15,845 nt of DNA, taken from J088 sp003695505 [NCBI: Candidatus Dadabacteria bacterium]. GTDB taxonomy: Bacteria > J088. Position numbers and translations under genes: made by a program. Positions within the stretch are counted from its first letter, which is position 1, and every line of letters begins with the position of its first letter. Below, in pieces: positions 1 through 5,731 of this stretch. The notes beneath the pieces were generated by a model. It was not told the origin of the DNA. It saw only the letters and a program-made list of their open reading frames with translations, and made no database searches. The stretch covers positions 1-15,845 of the forward strand of contig RFIY01000082.1 of the NCBI GenBank assembly GCA_003695505.1, written 5' to 3'.

Positions 1-312
1 CAGGCGCTGCTCTGCGCGCGCGCCGGCGCCGCGTTTGTCAGTCCATTTATCGGACGTCTCGACGACATCGGCCACGACGGCATGGATCTGATCCGCCAGA
101 TTCGCATCATTTTTGATAACTACGGCTTTCACACGCAGATCCTTGCGGCCAGCCTGCGCCACCCACAGCATGTGATGCAGGCGGCGCTCGAAGGCGCAGA
201 CTGCGCCACGCTGCCCAAGAAGGTCTTCGACCAGATGCTCCATCATCCGCTGACTGATATCGGGCTCGAACGATTTCTGGCCGACTACCAGGCCAGCAAG
301 CAGCAGGCCTGA
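1..312 (+). CDS. Transaldolase / fructose-6-phosphate aldolase family protein, C-terminal part (5' end outside window)
   Basis: The open frame runs in from the window edge and ends at TGA 310-312, giving 103 visible residues. The visible part contains [15 protein letters not shown], then [16 protein letters not shown] and a tail with [16 protein letters not shown]. This pattern is characteristic of the short (about 215-residue) transaldolase subfamily that includes bacterial FSA-like enzymes. These are cytoplasmic class I aldolases of the non-oxidative pentose phosphate pathway. The Schiff-base lysine lies upstream of the window, so catalytic completeness cannot be judged, and I cannot separate transaldolase from fructose-6-phosphate aldolase activity. 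The next gene begins 2 nt after the stop, so the two are probably cotranscribed. Confidence 0.9.
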   Translation, partial: QALLCARAGAAFVSPFIGRLDDIGHDGMDLIRQIRIIFDNYGFHTQILAASLRHPQHVMQAALEGADCATLPKKVFDQMLHHPLTDIGLERFLADYQASKQQA

Positions 313-314
313 TC

Positions 315-1478
315 GTGCTGCGCCGACTCGTACCGCTGACGCTGCTGCTTGCCGCGACGAGCGCGTCGGGGGACGAAGTCTGGCAGAGTCCGGCACTCGA
401 CCAGGGATTGACCGGTGGTCTGCATACGGTCTACGCCACAACCGGTCAGGGCAAGATCGATCTGTACGGTAGCGCCGGCTTTTCGCGTGAATCCGACCTG
501 TTTGGCGACGGCACCGGGGCTCAGACCATCCCATTCCGCTTTGGCGCCGTCCTGCCGGTGCTCGATTTCCTCGAAGTGGGACTCGACATCGCCGGGTCGA
601 GTGTTTCGGGCATCGACCTTCCGGACGAAACGACATCGTTCGGCGATGTGCGGCTGCGCGCGAAGTACGCTCGTGAAGTTCACGGTTTCGGCCTCGCGCT
701 GTTTGCGGGATACGACCTGCTGCAGGGCGTCGAAAACATCAGCCGCGTCGCCGACGTCGCGACGCCGCGCATCGGCCTTGCGGCGAGCATGGGACTTGGC
801 GACCGGCTGCGCACGCACGCCAATCTTTCCTACATCTATGATCGTACGGTGAACATGCTCAATGGTACCCGGTCTCCGACGAGCCTCGAACGCGTTGCGT
901 GGCAGATGCGCGATTATACCTATCTGCTGGGAGCGATTGGCGTGGAGCTGCTGCATGAGACGGTGCTGCCCATCGTCGAATATGCAATCGAGCAGCCTGT
1001 CGGCGATGTGACCGGAGGACGGACGCCGATTCACACGATCAGCGGCGGGCTCAAATACCGGCCGATCGAACATCTGATCCTGCAGGCAAGCCTCGACGTC
1101 GGCGCGGGCGGTAATGACACCGCCGCGCCCGCTGTCCCGCTGTTGACCGGCCAGGTCGGCCTGGCCTGGCGTTTTGGCGAATCGTTTGCGACTCGGGCAC
1201 CAGTCGAGCTCGACGACGCAACGCCAGCAGAATCCACCCCGGCCGCCGAATCCGACGCGGATCAGATGAATTCGACACCGCCGTCAGAAGACGGCACAGA
1301 TGAAACTGCCAGCGAACCGGCAGCGCCTGAATCTCCCACGACGGAGGCACCTGCCCAGGCTGAACAAGCGCCAACCACGGACGATGCGCCGAAAGAACCC
1401 GCCCCCGCGACGCAGGAGCCATCCCAATCGACTTCGCCCTCAGGCGACGCCGTCGATCTGAACCAGTTCGCGGACTAG
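315..1478 (+). CDS. Outer-membrane beta-barrel protein with acidic Pro/Ala/Glu/Thr-rich C-terminal tail
   Basis: The protein has 387 residues from a GTG start 2 nt after the transaldolase stop; AGCAGG at 302-307 is a modest Shine-Dalgarno site. Residues 1-19 form a signal peptide (MLRRLVPLTLLLAATSA). Residues 20-288 show alternating polar/hydrophobic strands of the kind expected for an outer-membrane barrel (for example GFGLALFAGYDLL, HTISGGLKYRPIEHLILQASL, TGQVGLAWRF). Residues 289-387 are a low-complexity acidic tail rich in P, A, E, T, S and D, ending in AVDLNQFAD. No OmpA peptidoglycan-binding domain is visible. The tail may be periplasmic, but its role is unknown. From residue 262 onward the gene is duplicated at 11099-11479. 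The stop (TAG) overlaps a vestigial fetB stop on the other strand. The barrel assignment is an inference from composition; I recognise no specific family. Confidence 0.75.
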   Translation: MLRRLVPLTLLLAATSASGDEVWQSPALDQGLTGGLHTVYATTGQGKIDLYGSAGFSRESDLFGDGTGAQTIPFRFGAVLPVLDFLEVGLDIAGSSVSGIDLPDETTSFGDVRLRAKYAREVHGFGLALFAGYDLLQGVENISRVADVATPRIGLAASMGLGDRLRTHANLSYIYDRTVNMLNGTRSPTSLERVAWQMRDYTYLLGAIGVELLHETVLPIVEYAIEQPVGDVTGGRTPIHTISGGLKYRPIEHLILQASLDVGAGGNDTAAPAVPLLTGQVGLAWRFGESFATRAPVELDDATPAESTPAAESDADQMNSTPPSEDGTDETASEPAAPESPTTEAPAQAEQAPTTDDAPKEPAPATQEPSQSTSPSGDAVDLNQFAD

Positions 1479-1496
1479 GACTCCGACGCTACACGC
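1098..1496 (+). repeat. Left copy of ~399-bp imperfect direct repeat (3' end of barrel gene plus 18 bp)
   Basis: This stretch aligns without net gaps to 11099-11497 at a constant offset of 10,001 bp, with about 39 mismatches counted by eye (roughly 90% identity). It covers codons 262-387 of the barrel gene, its stop, and 18 bp beyond. Those 18 bp match, in reverse, the last codons of fetB at the right copy (Val-Ala-Ser-Glu-Ser-stop). Homology ends abruptly at 1097/1098 and just after 1496. Confidence 0.95.
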
Positions 1497-1706
1497 CTCA
1501 GCGCGCCAGGCAACCAACAATGCCGGGATCGTTTTCCAGGAAAACGCGTAGCGACCGCCCTCCGCAGGAGCATCGGATGTCGGACCCCCGCTTCAGTTCT
1601 CGACGCTCCGCAGTCGCGATACGAGTACTCACGTTGCCGGACCGGGCGACGAATTGCGTATCATCCGCTACCGCATAGTTGCGCGCTCCCGCGCGAAAAC
1701 GGCGGT
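1479..1706. other. 228-bp convergent intergenic region with a vestige of the fetB 3' end
   Basis: The region separates the barrel gene (+) from tonB (-), which converge here. The first 18 bp belong to the direct repeat and read, on the minus strand, as the last codons of fetB. A 17-bp perfect inverted repeat (CGTTTTCC-A-GGAAAACG) lies at 1530-1546, and a short GC hairpin (GCGCG-CTCC-CGCGC) at 1681-1694. Neither has a U-tract that would make a convincing terminator. No further gene is seen. Confidence 0.5.
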
Positions 1707-2414
1707 TCAGCTCATCAGGCGGAAGGGGATACGTACGATGTGAAAAACCGGTGTCGCCACGCCATCGACCAATGCGGGTTCGTAGCGCCAGTTGCGCACC
1801 GCCTGAATCGCTGAGGAAAGAAACGGCTCGTCGCCACTGAGCGGACGGATATCAGCGACGTTGCCCTTTTCGTCAACGACGATCTTGAGAATGACCAGCC
1901 CGGATCGTCCCTCTTTGCGCGCCAGCAGCGGGTAGTCCGGGGGCTGATTTCCCGGCAATGGCTTCGGTGGAATCGCCGTCTGCGGCAGCACTTGTGCGGA
2001 TGCTGCAGCGCCTTCCGGTGCATAGACCATGACACCTTTTTCCTGGGAAGGGTCCGCTTCGGCCAGCGGCCCCTTGTGCACCCGCACCGGGGCAGTCAAT
2101 TTGCGCACCTTCACCGGCCTCTTGACAACGAATTTCTTGACATTCTTTGCAACGATCGGCTGCGGCGCCGGTTCCGCGACTGGTTTCGGCAACTCGATGG
2201 GCTTTGCCGGTACAGGTTTTGGCGGCGGCACTTTCTCAACGAAGCTGACTTCTACCTCTTTCTCTACGGGAGCGGTTCGCGTCATGCCACGCATCTGGCT
2301 CGACAAAACCAGCGCGCCAACGAAGAATGCCGCAGCGAACGCCCACGACCCGAGTCGCATCGCCGAGGACGTTTCTGGCATTTCCCAGGATGTTGAAAAT
2401 GTCTGTGTCGCCAT
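1707..2414 (-). CDS. tonB: TonB family energy-transducing protein
   Basis: The protein has 235 residues. A short cytoplasmic N-terminus is followed by one transmembrane helix (about 22-39), a Pro/Lys-rich periplasmic spacer (about 62-160, with VPPPKPVPAKP and similar runs) and a TonB C-terminal domain (about 155-235). That domain shows the typical DYPLLARKEGRSG start, a VVDEKGNV turn and the AVRNWRYEPA motif. It would couple the inner-membrane ExbB/ExbD motor to the TonB-dependent receptor encoded at 5732-9313. The ATG is preceded by AAGGAG (2422-2427) with 7 nt spacing. It begins 15 nt after the small upstream gene and is probably cotranscribed with it. The transmembrane helix has no histidine, unlike E. 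coli TonB. Confidence 0.93.
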   Translation of the reverse strand: MATQTFSTSWEMPETSSAMRLGSWAFAAAFFVGALVLSSQMRGMTRTAPVEKEVEVSFVEKVPPPKPVPAKPIELPKPVAEPAPQPIVAKNVKKFVVKRPVKVRKLTAPVRVHKGPLAEADPSQEKGVMVYAPEGAAASAQVLPQTAIPPKPLPGNQPPDYPLLARKEGRSGLVILKIVVDEKGNVADIRPLSGDEPFLSSAIQAVRNWRYEPALVDGVATPVFHIVRIPFRLMS

Positions 2415-2421
2415 CTTGTCG

Positions 2422-2427
2422 CTCCTT
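2422..2427 (-). promoter_or_regulatory. Ribosome binding site of tonB
   Basis: AAGGAG on the minus strand lies 7 nt upstream of the ATG at 2414, in the 15-nt gap behind the preceding stop, and fixes the tonB start. Confidence 0.8.
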
Positions 2428-2429
2428 AA

Positions 2430-2945
2430 CTAATCCCGATAACTCAACAATTTGACACCATTGCCGCAGGCCACAACCGATCCGGTGAAATCGAGTTCGA
2501 CGACGTCACCCGTGGCTGTCTCCGCCTCAATAACCGCCTTGCGGTAGAGTTCGAAACTGCCGTAGTCCTGTTTTGGCCCACGGAAGCCGATTCTTCTCAG
2601 GTGCAGCTCAACCCCGCCCCAGTCTCGCAGCGCGCGTTCGAGCGCCTTTTCTGTTGACGCCGCGTGCAACGTCCAGGCATCCGTCACCGGCACATTCCAA
2701 TCGGGCGACGACGCGGGAAACCGTGGCCAGAGCTGCTGTCGGAATTCTGTTTCCGAGATCAACAGCCGGTGCAGGGCGGACTTGTCAGACTGCCGTAGCC
2801 CATCCAGCAACGCATTCGCCAGCTCCGTCGTGGAACCATAGGGCCCCTGCAACTGGCATGCAGCGTCGGATTGAGCCTGCGTACAGGCCGCACCGAAGAA
2901 CATCACGACAAGGGCGGTGACAAGTGACCGGTTCCTGATCTTCAT
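2430..2945 (-). CDS. Small exported protein or lipoprotein upstream of tonB, family not recognised
   Basis: The protein has 171 residues. Residues 1-20 form a typical signal peptide (MKIRNR, then a hydrophobic stretch). FFGAAC places a cysteine at residue 21, but position -3 is Gly rather than the usual Leu, so lipidation is uncertain; signal peptidase I cleavage around TQAQS is the alternative. The mature part has two cysteines (C30 and C160) that could form a disulphide linking its ends. The segment from TELANALLDGLRQ to ISETEF loosely resembles NTF2-like or SnoaL-like secreted proteins, but I would not assign that family. The stop lies 15 nt before tonB, suggesting a two-gene unit. No good Shine-Dalgarno site is visible before the ATG. 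A terminator sits just upstream, so it probably has its own promoter. Confidence 0.75.
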   Translation of the reverse strand: MKIRNRSLVTALVVMFFGAACTQAQSDAACQLQGPYGSTTELANALLDGLRQSDKSALHRLLISETEFRQQLWPRFPASSPDWNVPVTDAWTLHAASTEKALERALRDWGGVELHLRRIGFRGPKQDYGSFELYRKAVIEAETATGDVVELDFTGSVVACGNGVKLLSYRD

Positions 2946-2989
2946 CTGAACCAGAATGGCAGTGAATTGTTTGCAAATCGTTAGCGCTC

Positions 2990-3028
2990 AAAAAAACCAG
3001 GGGACGCGTCGTACGCCGCGCCCCCTGG
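2990..3028 (-). terminator. Intrinsic terminator downstream of the beta-helix lipoprotein gene
   Basis: Read on the minus strand, CCAGGGG (3028-3022) and CCCCTGG (3003-2997) form a 7-bp stem, extended by an inner CGCG/CGCG pairing past one mismatch, and a run of seven T follows (2996-2990). It lies 60 bp after the lipoprotein stop. It should end the exbB-to-lipoprotein transcript and separate it from the small gene plus tonB. A second possible hairpin, CCGGGC/GCCCGG, spans 3032-3061. Confidence 0.88.
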
Positions 3029-3087
3029 CGCCCGGGCTAGTCGGATGGAGGAGACGCCCGGACTTTCTTATATGAGGTTCGTCGCGC

Positions 3088-4293
3088 TCAGTTTTGCTCG
3101 AACGTTGTCCAGCCTGACAACCAGTTGTCGGCTTTGATCGCACCGCAATAGCTCGCCGCATCCGAAAATCCGAAGGTCGTCGCATCGGCCCCACAGCTGC
3201 CATCAACGGCGGGAGAATCGCTCGCGGGCATCAGATCCGGGCTGGCAAACGATACGCTCGCCAGCTTCGGATCGACGAAGGACGGCGCGGTCGAACTGTT
3301 GACAAATGCGACTTCGTCGGTATTGTCCGTGTCATCCTTGATGTTGTCGGTCGCGTTGGCAGCGTTCGTCGTGCGGTTGCCGTAGAAAATCAGATTCGAC
3401 AGGGTCACCGTGGATCCATCGGCGGCATTCGTACCACCAGTTGCATAGTCATCCATGTCAATCGCTGAATCCACGAAGTTCATCACAATGCCGTTTACGG
3501 CCAGCCCTCGCGTACCTTCCTTGTACTTCAGGCCGTTGCCCTTGCCGCTGGCATACTCTCCGCGCCCAACGAATGTGAAATTCGCGAACTTCGGATACGC
3601 TCGGGGAGCGGCGTTTGCATCTGGATCCTGATTGCTGGCTTCGATGCCATTGTCTCCGAAGCCTTTGTCCTGGAGACAAACGGCATACTGGACACGCAGA
3701 TCGACGCCCATGTCCGTGTCAAAGCAGTCGTCGCCGACGCCCGTGACCAGCAGATGATCAGCAACCAGCTTGCCGCCGAACCATTCGATGCCATCATCAA
3801 GACCGTAGTGCACCTGAACGTAGCTCAGCCTGGTGCCGGAACCGACCGAACCAAGTGTAAGGCCGTTCAGCTCATTGTCCGGACTCAGCTCCCATCCAGC
3901 GTACTCGATCCGAACGTATTTCAGTTCACCGCTGTTGTCGGCGTTATCCGATCCCCCATGCGTTCCACCGTTGCCCTCAAGCTGCACGTCCGTGCCGACG
4001 TTGTTGATGCCCTTCCCGAGAATCACAACGCCGCCCCAGTCTCCGCGCTGCCGCTTGCCTTCCGGTAGGGACGAAGTGAATACGATCGGCTGCGTCGCGG
4101 TTCCGACGGCCATCAATTTTGCGCCCCGTTCTACCTGCAGCCAGCCCAGTGGCTCCTTCGTGCCAAGGATCGTCGTCCCCGGTTCGATCGTCAACGTTGC
4201 AGGGGCCTTGACAGAGACACGCCCAACGAGCAGGTAGGTGTTGTCCGCAGTCCAGGTGGTATTGCTGTCGATATCACCCTGCACGGCGACTGC
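3088..4293 (-). repeat. Beta-helix module 2 (internal coding duplication)
   Basis: This encodes residues of about 434-834 and is homologous to the upstream-coded module at 4315-5481. DNA similarity is evident: near-identical 20-30 bp blocks encode the SPDNELNGLTLGSVGSGT segment (around 3840-3890 versus 5020-5075). Confidence 0.85.
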
Positions 4294-5592
4294 ACCTGCG
4301 ACCGGATCTTCGGTGGGGCTGAATTTTGTCCACCCGGCCATCCAGTCCTGATCCTTGAATGCACCGCAGTAAGCCGCGCTGGTGTCGAATGGTGCGGCTG
4401 GCGCAGCGCAATCCAGTGCCGGCGATCCCGGCTTGGGCAAGAGGTTCGGATCTTCAGGATCAATGCTGTTGAGCTGCGGATCATCCGTGAAGCTGTTGCC
4501 ATATGTCGCGGCAGTATTTTCGAAGTACGCCTGTTCCTCGGCACCGCGAACCTGAGCGATCGTCGCGTTTCCGGCCGCCTTGTTGCCAAAGAACAAGGTA
4601 TTGCGGATATCGAACCCGGCCACGTCGACCTCGTCGAAATCCACGGCGCCGTCGACGAAGTTCATCACGACGCCGTTTGTTGCCGTCCCCTTGCCACCTT
4701 CCTTGAAACGGATGCCGTTCCCCTTTCCGGACCCATACTCTCCACGTCCGATGAAGGTGTAGTTCGCAAACTTGGGGAAAGCGACCGGCGCGGCCGCAAA
4801 ATTGTCGGCGTTGTTACTGGCCTCGATACCATTGTCACCCTGGCCTGCTGCCTGGATGCAAACGGCCCATTGCACGATGCCGCTATACCCCAGGTCGGTG
4901 TCAAAACAGTCATCGGCGACGCCCGAAACCACGAGATGATCCCCGTTGACGCTGCCACCAAACCATTCAATCCCGTCGTCGAGACCAAAGTGAACCTGCA
5001 CATGGCTGAGGGTCGTACCCGAGCCAACGGAGCCGAGTGTCAGGCCATTCAGCTCATTGTCCGGGCTCAGCTCCCAGCCGGCATATTCGATCCGGACGTA
5101 TTCGAGTGTCCCACTGCTGTCGCTGTCGTCGCTACCGCCAAACGTGCCACCGTTGCCTTCAAGTTCCACGTCGGTTCCGACGTTGTTCGAGGCGTTGCCG
5201 AGGAGTACGACACCGCCCCAGTCCCCGCGCTGGCGCTTCGTTTCGTCGGTGACAGAGGAAGTAAACACAATGGGCTGGGTCACCGTACCGACTGCCATCA
5301 GTTTGCCGCCCCGCTGCACCTGCAACCAGCCCAGCGGTTCTTTGCTTCCCCGGATCTCCGTTCCCGGCTCAATCGTCAGGGTCACGCCAGACGGAACGGA
5401 AACGCGCCCCTTCAACAGATACACATTGTCGGCCGTCCAGGTCGTATCCTCGGCGAGATCGCCGGTCACGACGATCTCTTCGCGTTGCGTGTCTCCAATG
5501 ATGATGTCGTCCCCGGAATCGCTGCCGCACCCGGCGGCCAGGAACATCGTTGCCAGCGCAACGCCTGATATCTTCAGCAAAAGTCTGTTCAC
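3088..5592 (-). CDS. Tandem two-module right-handed beta-helix lipoprotein
   Basis: The protein has 834 residues from a GTG start at 5592. The frame is open further upstream, but GGAAGGAGA at 5599-5607 lies 6 nt before this GTG, and the resulting N-terminus is a classic lipoprotein signal (MNRLLLKISGVALATMFLAAGC) with lipidated Cys22. Residue +2 is Gly, not Asp, which favours outer-membrane sorting. Two homologous modules follow (about 38-426 and 434-834). Each begins TTWTADN and LTIEPGT and contains GWLQV, PIVFTSS, RQRGDWGG, YAGWELSPDNELNGLTLG, GLDDGIEW, DDCFDTD and a cysteine-bearing end (YCGA). Repeated short beta-strand turns indicate a parallel beta-helix. I recall single-module relatives from other bacteria with very similar motifs, but no established function. 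It follows the receptor gene by 139 bp and is a candidate ligand-handling partner. Conserved acidic loops could bind a cation such as calcium. Confidence 0.88.
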   Translation of the reverse strand: MNRLLLKISGVALATMFLAAGCGSDSGDDIIIGDTQREEIVVTGDLAEDTTWTADNVYLLKGRVSVPSGVTLTIEPGTEIRGSKEPLGWLQVQRGGKLMAVGTVTQPIVFTSSVTDETKRQRGDWGGVVLLGNASNNVGTDVELEGNGGTFGGSDDSDSSGTLEYVRIEYAGWELSPDNELNGLTLGSVGSGTTLSHVQVHFGLDDGIEWFGGSVNGDHLVVSGVADDCFDTDLGYSGIVQWAVCIQAAGQGDNGIEASNNADNFAAAPVAFPKFANYTFIGRGEYGSGKGNGIRFKEGGKGTATNGVVMNFVDGAVDFDEVDVAGFDIRNTLFFGNKAAGNATIAQVRGAEEQAYFENTAATYGNSFTDDPQLNSIDPEDPNLLPKPGSPALDCAAPAAPFDTSAAYCGAFKDQDWMAGWTKFSPTEDPVAGAVAVQGDIDSNTTWTADNTYLLVGRVSVKAPATLTIEPGTTILGTKEPLGWLQVERGAKLMAVGTATQPIVFTSSLPEGKRQRGDWGGVVILGKGINNVGTDVQLEGNGGTHGGSDNADNSGELKYVRIEYAGWELSPDNELNGLTLGSVGSGTRLSYVQVHYGLDDGIEWFGGKLVADHLLVTGVGDDCFDTDMGVDLRVQYAVCLQDKGFGDNGIEASNQDPDANAAPRAYPKFANFTFVGRGEYASGKGNGLKYKEGTRGLAVNGIVMNFVDSAIDMDDYATGGTNAADGSTVTLSNLIFYGNRTTNAANATDNIKDDTDNTDEVAFVNSSTAPSFVDPKLASVSFASPDLMPASDSPAVDGSCGADATTFGFSDAASYCGAIKADNWLSGWTTFEQN
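4315..5481 (-). repeat. Beta-helix module 1 (internal coding duplication)
   Basis: This encodes residues of about 38-426. The order of landmark motifs is the same as in module 2. Module 1 has an insertion-rich C-terminal part (around 345-400) that aligns poorly, so the duplication is old enough for loops to have diverged. Confidence 0.85.
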
Positions 5593-5731
5593 GGAATATC
5601 TCCTTCCGATCATGTTCGATTCGAATTGATACGCCCGTCTCTGGGCATATCCGGTACCTTTCCTGTTCAGGGTAATGATCATTTGTTTGTGAAACGTCAC
5701 CAGCTCGTAAGGATTTTGTGAGCGCCGCGCA
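5593..5731. promoter_or_regulatory. Receptor-lipoprotein intergenic region with stem-loop and AATGATCATT palindrome
   Basis: Within this 139-bp gap there is a 10-bp perfect palindrome AATGATCATT at 5674-5683, and a 7-bp stem with one wobble and a 6-nt loop at 5630-5649 (minus strand TATGCCC-AGAGAC-GGGCGTA). The stem lacks a U-tract, so it is not an obvious terminator. It could be an mRNA-processing or stability element that gives the lipoprotein different expression from the receptor. The palindrome could be an operator; it is too short to call a Fur box. Function is inferred only. Confidence 0.35.
5599..5607 (-). promoter_or_regulatory. Ribosome binding site that fixes the GTG start of the lipoprotein
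   Basis: GGAAGGAGA on the minus strand is 6 nt before GTG at 5592. It decides against the longer upstream reading, whose extra 78 residues overlap the receptor 3' end and would bury the signal peptide. Confidence 0.88.

Noticed and set aside
285-1073. 262-codon frame antisense to the barrel gene
   Set aside because: Arg/His-rich composition without recognisable motifs, fully opposite a gene with signal peptide and barrel pattern; a GC-rich shadow frame.
4870-5568. 232-codon plus-strand frame opposite the lipoprotein gene
   Set aside because: Part of it recurs opposite the second module (around 3754-4068), as expected if it only mirrors the duplicated coding sequence on the other strand.
5674-5683. 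Fur box
   Set aside because: Only a 10-bp palindrome; it lacks the extended 19-bp pattern and lies inside the operon, not before exbB.
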